Assembly: GCA_963681505.1 (NCBI GenBank)
Contig: OY811980.1
Coordinates: forward strand, 5,978,626-6,042,625
Length of the DNA stretch: 64,000 bases
Direction: 5' to 3'
Source of the DNA: Eunapius fragilis
Taxonomy: Eukaryota; Porifera; Demospongiae; Spongillida; Spongillidae
The translations under genes were made by a program, and so were the position numbers. This document shows, piece by piece, positions 11,963 to 22,990 of this stretch (the first letter of the stretch is position 1; every line of letters begins with the position of its first letter). The notes below the pieces were generated by a model. It saw only the letters and a list, made by a program, of their open reading frames with translations, was not told the origin of the DNA and did no database searches.

Positions 11963-12212
11963 TTATTAACTTCACGGCTACCTGTAATTGCATTACCAAA
12001 TATTTCCAAGTACATTTTTACATCCATGTGATCTGTAATGAGAGGTTGCTAAATATAAAATTTTGAACGAGGGTATAGAACTATGAATGCATGCATGCTC
12101 GCATTTTCCAATTCAAGGTCGGTATGTCACGGAGGAAACCAATGAGACGCTCGATCCCGCCATCTTACGCTACTACAATGAGTGAATCTGTTTATTGGTG
12201 TTAACTGAATAG

Positions 12213-12486
12213 CCCCGTTTCCAATCCCTTCCGTATAATTTCTATGTTTCTACTCAGTAATGCATTCTCGTCACATCTCAAGTTACTGACAGCACTGTTG
12301 CCTGTAGTGGTATGTATTTTAATGTACGTTGATCTGATCAGTCTGAGATTTATTGTATTCCCTGAGCCTCGTGGGTATGTAACTGTACGAGCGCGTCTGG
12401 GGTCTCGTACGCAGACCCATGTTCTGCGTTTGAATACATCATCGCTACGTAACAGTATACGCTGTGACGAGGGTCTGGAAACGAGA
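12213..12486. mobile_element. Possible small MITE
   Basis: A weak inverted end pair, 'ccccgtttccaatcc' at the left and 'ggtctggaaacgag' at the right, brackets about 270 bp containing internal 'gtctcgtacgcagaccc'. The ends match at about 11 of 14 positions. No target duplication was identified. Confidence 0.35.
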
Positions 12487-12613
12487 CTAATAAATATACA
12501 GCCAGCCATCTTTCTGTTCGCGATGGTAACAGAAAGAAATTGAGGTAAGACCGCATTTATTTCAATTAATTAATGAACGAATAGCACACGCATAAAACGT
12601 CTCTTATAAGACT

Positions 12614-15600
12614 ATGATACTTGCGTGGTCCCTCGGATGGTTTCTACTGCTTGAAGGTGTTAGGTGCAGTCACTTCAGAGGAGGCACATCATCTTGGAAA
12701 TACAATGCAAATATCAATGAGGTAATAACGAGAGGGTATATTATAAACATAACATGTGCATGCAAGAACTTTATAGCCAATTCATTTTAGTCCATTCTAG
12801 ATGTGATTAGTTTCATATCTCCCTCGCACCACCCGCGTAAATATATAGATATTGATACCTCTGTCAACACGCAATACAGTGTACTGGCTACACTTCAGGA
12901 GTGTTGGCTCTAACACTCCTGAGCGGTTACTACTACACCCCAGGGGGTGTCATTTTTAAGCATGCGTACGAACAAGTGAGCTGCGGTAACGCCTTTTTTT
13001 TAACAGTGTATACCCATTGTTCTAATAAAATTTAGTACCGCTTTTAACCTGCTCTGAACATAGGTATATAAAACACTTTCGTTGTACATGACAAAGGCTT
13101 TGAAACCAGCTTAGTGCGTTTTTTTTTTTTTTTTTTTTTTTTTTTCAAGGAATATGGCGGTAGCTAATTCCTTCATGGCTTTTCTACATTGCTGGGACAT
13201 GGCACACTTACAAGTTACACGCGATAGAGCCATATAGGGATGATTTCCACCTCCGCATAAATTTGCGCGCATCGTTGCCACGCATGCATGCATATCATGC
13301 AATGCATTCATGTGTATGCACGAATGCGTAATCATTATAAGAGACATGCTCTCGTGCATTCATGCATGGCCTGACGTCAAAACACAGTACTATGAATTCG
13401 AATACGTGGCATGGCATGGTGCATGATAACAACTCGACACCAGAGACGCCAATAGTATAAGAGAACAATATTTATATAACTACATGCACATGTGCTGCAC
13501 ATATGCGCACATGCGCACAACAGGGGATTAAAAGGTCAGACCAGCTGCTGCGTGCAAGCGCCAGTTTGGGATACAACGTGTTTACAATATCCAGCAGTAT
13601 ACTAACTTTTAATGCTGCATGACGTATATGTGATATAGGGACATGCTCGTGCGTTAACCCAAATACCAATCTCGAAACTTGAAAATCTGCTCATCCGCCA
13701 GTACGGTAAGTATCAATTGTTAACATGTTCTCCCTCCTTGAGATAAGCCGTGGTTACATCAGGAGCAGCGACCGACATAGAAATATGGGAAACGTCGATC
13801 TCGCTTATAGGGTACCGTGACATCTGCATATTCCTCATTGAGCTGGGGCAGCCGCTCGGCATGCACGCGCAACATTACGACCATAACTAAAGTTTGTTGA
13901 CCCACAGTTCTTGACCGGCGGCCACAGCCACGTCTTCATCGGACGGGTTTGTTCAATCTCACAGCCCTTCTCTGGTCATTAGATATGTCCGCGGTTCTGT
14001 GTATCTATATATTCATCGTCCTCAAAATTCGTACCATGTACCCATACAGATCCACCTGTCAGGTGATGTCACCACTTTATATCTTGCGGCCTATCAAAAT
14101 GACAACAATCCGACGACGACAAGACATCGAGTATACGCTGGTCCAAAATTCTGTCGATATTTTTGCTCTTTACCACTTAATACAAAACGGGCCTCCTTGG
14201 CACTCCTCCTCTCGATACCACTGGATTTTTCAACCATGCAAAACCAGATCTCCCGGCTGCCTCAAAATTAAGAATCCTGTGAACATTTCCATTGTACGTC
14301 AGAAGGGACATTTCAGTTGGTAGATACAAGTTGAAAACCTTGATAATAATATGTATTAACACAATAATAACCCGCCCGCCCACATCCATTTCGAATAAGG
14401 CGCTTAACCAGAAACTGAACATTTTATTGGATTTGCCTAATAGATAAAGTAATTCGCAAAACCATTAGCGTAGCTTGGTTGCGTAGAGCTCCAACAGGTC
14501 TTTTCTTGTAGAAAAACATGCAGGAAGGAGGTCGAAAAACTCATACTAATACCATTTGCATGGAACATGGTTCAGACCAGCTGAAGACTCGGCATTCTGC
14601 ATGCATGTTCTGTAGGTTCTTTAGACATATCCGAATGCAACTTGACACAAATGTACATATATAATTTGTCGCGTCATGCATAACGTCCCCGCCCTATTGA
14701 CCAGCTAGCAGTCACGAATTAGCTTAATTCCAACAGCAGCATAATTATAATACATCTGCTTATATAAATGTAGATAAACCTCTTCTTGTACTGTCAATAT
14801 TCTCTCATCCCATATTGAAATGTTGGCCCATGCAGCATGCTCATGTTGGTTCAATTTGATAATTGAGGGTTTATATGTTTATGTGCAACAGACCTTTCCA
14901 TTGTGAATGACCTTGCATATAAGATAGGCGTAGGATGTACGTCTGCCTCACCCAGCATGCATGTGTACCTTGGAATTATGGCAAATCCAATCAAACCTTT
15001 ATTATGCATGCCAAACCATTTTATGCACATTTAACAGCGGTACTTCAAGTATTTTCCGTACTAGGCAGAATATTAGCGCATGCATTATAACTTAAATCAA
15101 ATAAATATTTCACATTTAGGTCGAAATTATCCGTCGAACCTTCTGGATCAGCCTACATTACCTTGTCCACAGCTGTGGTGGGGAAGACATATATGGCCCC
15201 ACATTTACATTCGCTAATTGTAATGGAACATGTACTTCTGGACAACATTACTTGGATTGTACTGATAGCAGCACGTCACTAAATTGGATCACTGAAGAAA
15301 GAAAGTTGTATTACACTCTTTCATCCAATCTGGAAGGCTGGTATGCATTTATAACCCCACATAATTTGCTTACACGACATATGTATGTTAACCCTTGCTA
15401 TACATGTTATTTGATGTATCTATCTGCATGAACAATAACTCTTTATATACATGCGTGCTAGGTTCTCTGGTTGCTGCTGGATTTATTGGGGCTCTTGGGA
15501 TCTGAAAGTATATGTGGATATTACCAAAAAGCATCCTGAGGCAGTGAATACCTCACCTATATCACTTTTGCTGCCATTAATTCGAATACAGTATGGCTGC

Positions 15601-15799
15601 AACCAGGATATAATTAGTATACCGGGTAAGTGTCGGAATTAGTACATTCTGGTTTTTGTTTTTTCTAAAAGCGATACCGTAACTTGCAGTTGCAGATGCT
15701 GATGGTGACATAATTAAGTGCAGGTGGGCTCTGGAAAGTAAGCAGGAATGTGGTGGTGTGTGCCAAATGCTTTCGCCTGGTATCCTAGATCCTTTGCAG
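12614..15799 (+). CDS. Secreted extracellular protein, 5' part (signal peptide plus Cys-rich region)
   Basis: Four exons join in consistent phase: 12614-12721, 15120-15340, 15462-15625 and 15690-15799. Exon 1 starts at ATG 12614 and encodes a signal peptide (MILAWSLGWFLLLEGVRC), then SHFRGGTSSW. Exons 2-4 give a Cys/Trp-rich segment with 'GPTFTFANCNGTC', 'IRIQYGCNQ' and 'VADADGDIIKCRW' followed by 'ECGGVC'. I recall a similar arrangement (HFRGGT start, later DADGD-CRW-ECGGVC) in extracellular proteins of sponges and some other animals, usually followed by further adhesion domains. No exon is recognised after the donor at 15800, so the gene is incomplete or truncated here. Function is unknown. 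The 2.4 kb first intron holds a poly-T tract at 13120-13145 and nothing coding that I can support. Confidence 0.65.
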
Positions 15800-17280
15800 G
15801 TAAATAATATATGACTCAAAGATAAAAGGTTTCGCCATTGCATCGCGATTATGGCTCTATGTAGTGTGATTGAAAAACACACACTAATAGGGTGTTATGC
15901 ATGCAAGATGAATATGTAATATATATAGTATGTCCACGAAAATTGTGTCTCATTTATAACATGTTTTTAAAATGGTTGGAATTGCTATTAAACTTTATTA
16001 AGCATAATACATTACAATAATATACACCCACTTTCTTTTATTTTATTTTTTTAATTGTATAATAATAATAATAATAATAAACATACATATATACATGAAA
16101 AAGTCATTACAAAATGAAATTATAAACATACGATACATACATAGATCACAAATTTTATTTTTCACTTGCTCTTTTAATCGCTATTAGAATAATTAAAACT
16201 ATTGACTTCATATCAAACCAATTCTCTATGAAAGGATGTATTACAATGGCAATGTCCCTTACAATCCTAAAGCATCATTTAGAGATGCCAACTGTCCCAC
16301 ATCGTAATAGCAACAAGCAATCATACGGCTGCATGAGATTCTCCTTTAATCTTAAACACGTTTCCAAATGCAAGGAGCTGTATGTTTAACAAAATGTGAC
16401 CTCAAATGTGAGTCGGATCCATAACAACATTTAAATTGATCACATGTATTAATGAATGGCATTCAGTTTTTTTTTTGTCCAATGTCTATATAGCAACCTC
16501 TGGAGGCTCTAAGTGCGGAACGATGTTTATGTAATTTATTATTGTAATAATAATAATTGGTACAGTTCATGACAATTTCAATATATATTTTTTATATTTT
16601 TATATTTTTTTTAATAATGCAGGTAATAATAAAGTTACAAGAGAATACATGAAAGGAATAAATGCACATACAGAACTACATTATCAGGACCTACGTTAGT
16701 AGGTCCTATGTAGGATTTGAAGTGTGATGAATACGATTAGCAAAACACCAGATTCCACTATTGCCGTTGCACCGTAGAATCAGTTGGACTTTAGCGAGCG
16801 TATTTGGATACAGCCAACAATTACCTACAATGTAATAAAACTGCCGACGCTTAGAAAGCTCAGACAACAGAGATAACGCTCTCTCGTTCCCACACTCGAA
16901 CCTGAAAAAAAGTTTCTCCATCTTCTTCTTCTTCTTCCGGATCTGATAAGATAAGATTTGCTCGGATAAGAGGTTTATTGCATTGCATCTTTGTCACGAT
17001 TGATGTATAATGTTAGCCGTTATGCGGAAGCACTAGAACCAACAAGTTAGAAACTTATTGTCAAGTTAGATTTGTTTTATTATGTTAGTAGCGAGAGTTA
17101 TGCTTGACACAAATTTCAATCTCTAGCAAACTTAGTTTTGTTAGTATAGCCCACAACAGATTTTATCGGCCTTTGGAAGACATTAAAGTGGGCGGGAACG
17201 TGTGGTTGAACACGTTCTATATTTCATATAGTGCATGCGCTACAGTTACTATTCAATTGTTGTCACGGTTGTATACCAAA
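15800..17280. other. AT-rich intergenic stretch
   Basis: The region is AT-rich with an (aat)n run near 16060-16080 and poly-T/poly-A patches. A minus-strand open frame of 71 codons at 16706-16921 (start MEKLFFRFECGNER) ends next to a short perfect hairpin 'aggacctac...gtaggtcct' at 16688-16709. I recognise no family, and it may be a first exon or chance. Confidence 0.35.
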
Positions 17281-17311
17281 AGCTTGATGTGTCTGGTTTG
17301 TTTTCTTCAAA

Positions 17312-17809
17312 ATGCCGTCACGTCGATCGCGATGAGAAAAGAATCGTGCAAAGAAGATCGCAAAGTTAAATGATGACTGTTGTGTTGGCGAGTCGCAAGA
17401 TATTGAGGAGCGTGACAGTTTTCAAGAAGCGCATGAAAAAAAGAAGACTTGCGACAGGAAGCGCTACAAAGCCGATCCTGAGAGTAAGAAGGATAGCATG
17501 AAGGCCCAATACTGGTTTGATCCGGAAAGTAAGAAGGAGACCGCTAAGGCCCAATACTGCCTTGATCCGGAAAGTAAGAAGGATAGCGCGAAGGCCCAAT
17601 ACTGCCTTGATCCGGAAAGTAAGGAGACCGCTAAGGCCCAATACTGGCTTGATCCGGAAAGAAAGAAGGATAGCGTGAAGGCCTACTATGATCAAAATCG
17701 AGAACTGATTTTAGCCTCCAAACAAGATCAATATCAGGCAAATCCAAAAGCCAAGAGAGATATCTCTATTAGGATAAACAGCTGCAGGAAAAGAAATACT
17801 ATGAGGTAG
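17312..17809 (+). pseudogene. Degenerate repeat-protein relic with 'YxxDPExKK' repeats
   Basis: The ATG at 17312 gives MPSRRSR and then a TGA. The same frame reopens and runs to 17809. It contains four to five tandem units of about 14 residues of the form KAQY-(W/C)-x-DPESKK, then AYYDQNRELILASKQDQY and a basic tail. Lys-rich Y...NPE.KK repeats of this kind are familiar from sponge and cnidarian genomes near mobile elements, such as Helitron or Maverick cargo. That association is from memory. The early stop argues for a relic, although initiation at a downstream Met is possible. Confidence 0.5.
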
Positions 17810-17999
17810 GAGTGTTTGCAATGTTTAAATTGAATGCAATATGCATGGGACCGATGTATTGTATCGTGTGCGTGTGTTCGTCTGCGAGATAGGAAAACGA
17901 ATAACGCCAGATCAATTTGCATTGGAGTATATGCTTGCCAGCTTTGATACTCTCTGAGGGGATTTTTATACCACATTCACACTACATGTCTGTGAATGT

Positions 18000-19050
18000 T
18001 GACTATTATATTTTTACAAGGATAAAACCACATGCCTGTCAATGGATACCATATATGGTGGCCCAGCATGTGTCTTTTTAAAACCTTGCCATACAGGATG
18101 TAGCATCTATGGCTGCTAATCCCTAGGTTCTATGTGTAAACAATATTTTATCTTACAGCTGTACAGTCTATAAAACCACATGCCTGCCATATTTGGTGGC
18201 CCAGTATGTGTCATAGCTTCTATGGCTGCTAAAACATGCAGGACCATGATGATCTCTAATTTTCAGCTGGAACCTATTACATGCACCTCTCGTAAGAGCT
18301 ATCTATCTGCCTTGCTTTGCAGGACTAACTAACTTCCTGCATGATTCCATGTGTGGTGTCCCAGCATGTGGTCTTAAACTTTGACACATATACTGTGGCT
18401 GCAAACCTGAACATGGAGCAATCCTTCCCTGGGTTCTCCAGTACATCATCTGGAACCAATTACAGCTCTTTTAAGAGCTGTCACTCTGACTAAGAGATGT
18501 ATGCTTTGCAGGATTATCAAATGGCAAATGGGGTTGCAGCTGTGACCTTGACAGCATGTAAATTAATGGATCTGTAGGCCCTAACCCTGGAATATGAGTT
18601 CACACAATTATAAGTTGTACTTAACTCACAATCCAATCCTTACATCAGTTGGTGTACGTTCTCTATACAAAACTGCTCTTAAAAATAGGCTTGCCTCCCT
18701 CCCATGTATGTGTTCATGTCTAACATGTTTCTCTGTGTCAACATTTATCCTGCAACTTTGCATTCATAAAACCACAAGCCTGCCCCTTCCTCCATATATG
18801 GTGGCACAGTGTGTGGTCTAAAACCTAGCTTGCTAAAACATGCACATGGACCACCAATCATCCTCCATGATGTTCTCCTGTTTTCAGCTGGAACCAGTTA
18901 CCTATTACATGCAGCTCTTTTCTAACAGTTTCAATTTGGATAAGCGATTTATGTTTTGCAGGACTAACTAACTTCCTGCATGATTCCATGTATGGTGTCC
19001 CAGCATGTGGTCTTAACATCTCTATGGCTGCAAACCTGAACATTCCTGTG
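18000..19050. repeat. Diffuse tandem duplications
   Basis: Several imperfect repeats recur at intervals of roughly 150-600 bp. One contains 'aaccacatgcctgcc' with 'tggtggcccagcatgtg' (around 18030, 18180 and 18775). Another contains 'gcaggactaactaacttcctg' with 'gattccatg' (18320 and 18958). No coding frame follows the repeats. Confidence 0.6.
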
Positions 19051-19346
19051 TTCTCAAGTACATCATTGTAATTTATATATTTTTACCCATGCACAAGTTA
19101 AAGTGGCAGCAACCCTAGGCCTCTCTCTACACATGATTGTGTGCAGTTTCACATATATCAGCAAATACTAGCCATTTGAAATGCAGGCCGTCTTAATTCA
19201 GCCCCACCCCCACCACCACATATATAGTTGGTTTGTTCAACACATTTATTATGGGAGGCCGTTCCAATAATTTAATCCTTCCCTCGTATTAGATCAGTTT
19301 TGGTTTATATAAAGCAACTTTTCTCACTCACTCTTTACTTTAAGAT

Positions 19347-19878
19347 ATGGAAGAGGTATGCATGTGTACATAGGATTTGCATGCATGGCATTATATCTAT
19401 ATAATATATATTATTACCCTTGTAGGTCACAGCAGAAGAAGCTGAGAATCTGTTTGCTGTTGACTCGGGTGAGGAGGGCCCTCCCTACTCTCCAATACCG
19501 GTCCTGGTCCCTGCTCCGGTCCTCCAGCTCCGCCACTGCCCCCAGCTCGGCTGCACCCACCTGTGCCACTGCTGGCCCCTGCTCTGCTTGCCCCAGATCC
19601 GCCGCTGGCCCCAGCTCCGCTGCTCCCACCTGCGCCACTGCTGGCCCCTGCTCTGCTGGCTCCAGCTCCGCCACTGCTCCACTGGCCTCAGCTCCGCCAC
19701 TGCCCCCAGCTCCACCTGCGCCACTGCTGGCCCCTGCTCCGCTGGCCCACGCTCTGCTTGCCCCAGCTCCACCGCTGGCCCCTGCTCTGCTGCTCCCACC
19801 TGCGCCACCGCTGGCCCCAGCCCCATGGGGAATATGGCCCCATCCGTACTGGGGGCCTCCCGGAGCTCGGCCATATAG
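19347..19878 (+). CDS. Possible two-exon gene with GC-rich minisatellite ORF
   Basis: ATGGAAGAG at 19347-19355 is followed by a donor (gtatgc). An acceptor at 19421-19425 precedes a frame reading VTAEEAENLFAVDSGEEGPP, which stays open through a 48-54 bp GC-rich tandem repeat to TAG at 19876-19878, giving 153 codons. The acidic start looks like real coding sequence. The repeat part reads as Cys/Leu/Arg/Pro low complexity, and all three frames are open, so the true frame after about 19500 is doubtful. Another frame ends in a more protein-like 'RPYRRRRGRGRGG' tail. Function is unknown. Confidence 0.3.
19540..19830. repeat. GC-rich minisatellite
   Basis: Imperfect units built from 'gctcccacctgcgccactgc' plus 'tggcccctgctctgctgg' and 'ccccagctccgccactgc' repeat five to six times. 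The stretch is markedly more GC-rich than its surroundings. Confidence 0.85.
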
Positions 19879-20218
19879 AAGGCGGCGAGGAAGGGGGAGG
19901 GGTGGACTTCACCTTGTGTCGAAAAATACGTATATTTATTATAAATTTATAATTACAACTAATGTTTTTTGAATGATATATAGCAGGGCTACCGTTTGCG
20001 CCGTATCGATCTTCCGACCAAGTTAAGACAGTTTAGTTAAGAGCATGCATGTGATTGCGCAGGGATGAATACTTCCTCGCCATGCGAAGTAATCTTGCAT
20101 TACACGGCACAATTATTCAATACATGTATCTCTGATATAATACATGTTTATAATTTTAGCTTATTACCACAGGTTGATCCCGGCTTACATGTACAGCGCC
20201 TAGCATAAAAATGTGTGA

Positions 20219-20523
20219 AACAAGATATAAAAATTTAATGAAAATAAAATTGGTGATGTAGGATTTGTAGACAGCAATTGAGTAAAAAGAAAGGAAACAA
20301 GGAATTACGGATATTAGGCATTCATTTAATTATAAATATTACAGACCTACATTATTTAGCAAATCTACCTCCTTGAAATTCTGTGCTAAATGTAGGTCTG
20401 TAATATTTATAATTAAATGAATGCCTAATATCCGTAATTCCTTGTTTCCTTTCTTTTTACTCAATTGCTGTCTACAAATCCTACATCACCAATTTTATTT
20501 TCATTAAATTTTTATATCTTGTT
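20219..20523. mobile_element. Second hairpin (foldback) MITE
   Basis: Two inverse-complement arms of about 135 bp meet around a loop of about 35 bp near 20350-20385. The outer ends are 'aacaagatataaaaattt' and 'aaatttttatatcttgtt'. Short motifs shared with the 9568-9860 element suggest one family or a common parent. Confidence 0.9.
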
Positions 20524-21052
20524 ATATTACATGTAATAGAACCTATTAGAAGGGTGCTTTGGGACTCCTTACTCATTGTAAAAGACTACATGTACTCTGG
20601 TGGTAGAGCAACCAAAACCTTTTGGCTCTTTCTATCAAGGCCACACAGTATGTCCAGTGTCTGCTTAAAATTGTAGTAGTTCTTTTGTGCAACTCATTGA
20701 ATATAAATACTCAGTAAAGGTAAAGCACCAAGATTTATGTACAGAGTGCACGATTCCATTCTTCTGCACTTGATGGACGAGAGTGGAAGCCAACAGAAGA
20801 ATAGGGCTTGCCAGAGTACAATCTATAAACAATGCATATTCCATGGTGGCTAAGAGTTGCATACACCCCCCGTAAACTTACATGTATGGCATCAATTATT
20901 ACATCCTTAGGAGAACATACATCAGCTGTAGACTGACAAGTACCTCTAAATTGTATGATATTTACACACTAAAATTTTACTTGCACAATCTCCTTGTGAA
21001 GAACTTTGATCTTCATCTTCCATACAACATGCATCGCTTGACATGTACATTT

Positions 21053-21349
21053 TTAAGTGGCTGCCAGTAGTATGAGTAGTCTTGCCTTCCTCATTGCGTA
21101 TACACCATTTGGCAGCACATTTATGATTGTGTATGGCCCAAGAAATCTTTCAGTCAGTTTTCCACCCCTGACCTTTTTACAGGAGAAGTTTCTCAGCAAT
21201 ACCAACTGGTCACACTGAAATTGGCCTGGTTTGCAGTGCTTTTTGTCGTATGCTTCTTTCTGCCTCAACTGTGCAGCGATAATGTTGCCTTTGGCCTCTT
21301 CCAATAAAAATAAATAATGGCGCGTTTCAGGCATTTTACAAAGGAACAT
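21053..21349 (-). pseudogene. Integrase C-terminal (GPY/F-type) fragment
   Basis: An open frame of 98 codons reads LLEEAKGNIIAAQLRQKEAY, DKKHCKPGQF, then LVLLRNFSCKKVRGGKL and RFLGPYTIINVLPNGVY. This is the SH3-like C-terminal domain with the GPY/F motif found in Ty3-type and GIN-type integrases. No catalytic core is attached on either side, so it is a fragment. It is the same broad family as the relic at 1500-2280 but from the other end of the protein. Confidence 0.7.
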
Positions 21350-21632
21350 TTTTGTTTTTTCGAGAGCAAGCTGTGGGGTGGAGAGGCTAATGACTCCTTA
21401 GAAAATGGTGGCGGATGGGAATTATACGCATTTTTTCACTGAAACACGTTCTTACTTGTTTGCCCGCAACCAATGCACTGTGACAAGTAAGACTCTTTGC
21501 TTACTGAGATAGAAACGAAAATAACTAGTTTTCGAAGCCAGTGCCTTATATGAATAATAAACATCTTGAATATGACAGCAAACGTATTAATATTAATAAT
21601 ATGCACACATCAATATAAATGGATCTGGAATG

Positions 21633-21635
<3 letters not shown>

Positions 21636-21720
<85 letters not shown>
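21636..21720. repeat. (CA)n microsatellite
   Basis: About 42 CA dinucleotides with two interruptions, ending just 14 bp before the 3' end of the minus-strand VHL gene. Confidence 0.95.
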
Positions 21721-21723
<3 letters not shown>

Positions 21724-21733
21724 GTGTACACGT

Positions 21734-22279
21734 TTACAGAGACAAGTCAGACAACGTTTTGTATCCCCTGCCTTTGACGAGTTTTCTCTTAGTATCCTTT
21801 ACAAACTTCTCTGTTAGGCTAGGGGGCGTGGTCGAATCAAATTCCAACAATCGCCTAACGCACCATTGTGGAAGAGGTAACAGGCAAACATCACTTTCCT
21901 TCAATTGTTCCACAAGGCTGACGTTACGTGTTTGGTGTATAGACAGGCGCACCGCCGCTAGACATTTATGAAACAGTGACGTTTCCTCTGCTGTTATAAC
22001 AGCGTGCACGTTCCTCGCCTCTGGAAAGAGAACGTCTTGTTTGTTCACCTTCATCAGCGAGAAGAGCCCCGTGTCGCATTCAACACAAACCCATGGATGT
22101 GTAACGTACGTCTGCTGCTGGTACGAGGTGCCCGGGCGAAGGTAATTGTACCAAACAGGATCTCCATTATAGTTGAGCCAGAGTACTGCCACTGTTTGGT
22201 TGCTTACGTTCTCAAAGGTGACATACGTGCTCTGACTGCTGGTCAGTGATTTGTTCGGCTTGTCGGACTGCACTTCCAT
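21734..22279 (-). CDS. VHL: VHL-like protein, copy 1 (intronless)
   Basis: The single exon encodes 181 residues. The beta domain (about 18-95) contains 'VAVLWLNYNGDP', matching the human WLNFDGEP strand. Aligning to human VHL, hydroxyproline-pocket residues correspond to W34 (W88), Y44 (Y98), T57 (S111), H61 (H115) and W63 (W117); the position of human H110 is Gln. The alpha domain follows: 'TSLFHKCLAAVR' matches the elongin-C-binding BC-box (L102 and C106 for human L158 and C162). VHL is the substrate receptor of a cullin-2 E3 ligase that recognises hydroxylated HIF-alpha. Human VHL has three coding exons, and this copy has none interrupted. It is head to head with copy 2, 132 bp away. Assignment rests on recalled human sequence, but the domain pattern is strong. 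Confidence 0.85.
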   Translation of the reverse strand: MEVQSDKPNKSLTSSQSTYVTFENVSNQTVAVLWLNYNGDPVWYNYLRPGTSYQQQTYVTHPWVCVECDTGLFSLMKVNKQDVLFPEARNVHAVITAEETSLFHKCLAAVRLSIHQTRNVSLVEQLKESDVCLLPLPQWCVRRLLEFDSTTPPSLTEKFVKDTKRKLVKGRGYKTLSDLSL

Positions 22280-22411
22280 ATGAAACTAGTCGTTAATTAA
22301 ATGCACATTAAGTCACGTGATTGCGAACACATACTGAGATGGAATGTTATACAGAAGGGCGTGGCACGAATATGCATTCGTGATCCCCGAAGTCACGAAC
22401 AACGGCAAAGG
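22280..22411. promoter_or_regulatory. Shared divergent promoter of the two VHL genes
   Basis: Only 132 bp separates the two start codons. The interval contains 'gtcacgtgat' at 22313-22322, a palindromic CACGTG E-box that also contains the hypoxia-response core ACGTG on both strands, and 'ggcgtggcacg' near 22359, which carries another RCGTG core. Whether these are used is unknown. The short head-to-head spacing makes bidirectional transcription likely. Confidence 0.5.
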
Positions 22412-22990
22412 ATGCCGTCAAAATCAAATGGCAATGGACCGGACAGATCGCTCAACAGCAATCTAGATGCAAAGATCACCTTTCATAACGCAAGCGACCA
22501 AAGCGTAGCGGTACTTTGGCTCAACTTTGACGGAGATCCGGTATGGCACCACCAACTCCTACCTCGATGTACGTACACACAGCCCACGTACGTTAATCAC
22601 GCATGGGTTTGCGTCGAATGCGACACAGGACTCTTCTCCCTGATGAGGATGAACAACAAGCACGTACTCGTCGCAGAAGCGAACCAGCTACACGCTGTAA
22701 TAACAGCAGAGGAAACCTCATTATTTCAGCAATGTCTTGCGGCGGTACGCATATCTTTACACCAAGCACGTAATGTTAGTCTTGTGGAACAGTTGGAGAA
22801 AAGCGATGTTAGCAAACTGCCTCTTCCACAAACGTGCATTGAGCAATTGTTGGAACTTGATTCAATCTCGCCAAGGCACATAGTAGAAAGGTATGTGAGG
22901 AATCTTAAGAATCAATTGAAAACTGTTCCATTAAAAGATTGGAATCAGACTTTGATGCAGCAAGGAAGAGAATTTTTTGATATTGGTTGA
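22412..22990 (+). CDS. VHL: VHL-like protein, copy 2 (intronless)
   Basis: From the ATG at 22412 the single exon encodes 192 residues. The frame is open back to 22301, but that extension has no counterpart in copy 1, so the internal Met (MPSKSNGNG) is preferred. The beta domain has 'VAVLWLNFDGDP'. Aligned to the human hydroxyproline pocket, W36, H63 and W65 are kept, S111 is Thr, and Tyr98 is replaced by His (H46). The BC-box reads 'TSLFQQCLAAVR', and the alpha domain continues to a terminal 'GREFFDIG'. It is clearly paralogous to copy 1, sharing long blocks such as WVCVECDTGLFSLM, but has diverged in the N-terminus and C-terminal tail. The altered pocket suggests changed or lost HIF-type substrate recognition. 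Confidence 0.85.
   Translation: MPSKSNGNGPDRSLNSNLDAKITFHNASDQSVAVLWLNFDGDPVWHHQLLPRCTYTQPTYVNHAWVCVECDTGLFSLMRMNNKHVLVAEANQLHAVITAEETSLFQQCLAAVRISLHQARNVSLVEQLEKSDVSKLPLPQTCIEQLLELDSISPRHIVERYVRNLKNQLKTVPLKDWNQTLMQQGREFFDIG

Noticed and set aside
13949-14323. 124-codon ORF within the first intron of the secreted gene
   Set aside because: No domain, signal peptide or splice context fits. Its phase and content do not match the flanking exons.
21566-21971. ORFs with poly-(TH) tracts
   Set aside because: Translations of a (CA)n microsatellite running into the antisense strand of VHL copy 1.
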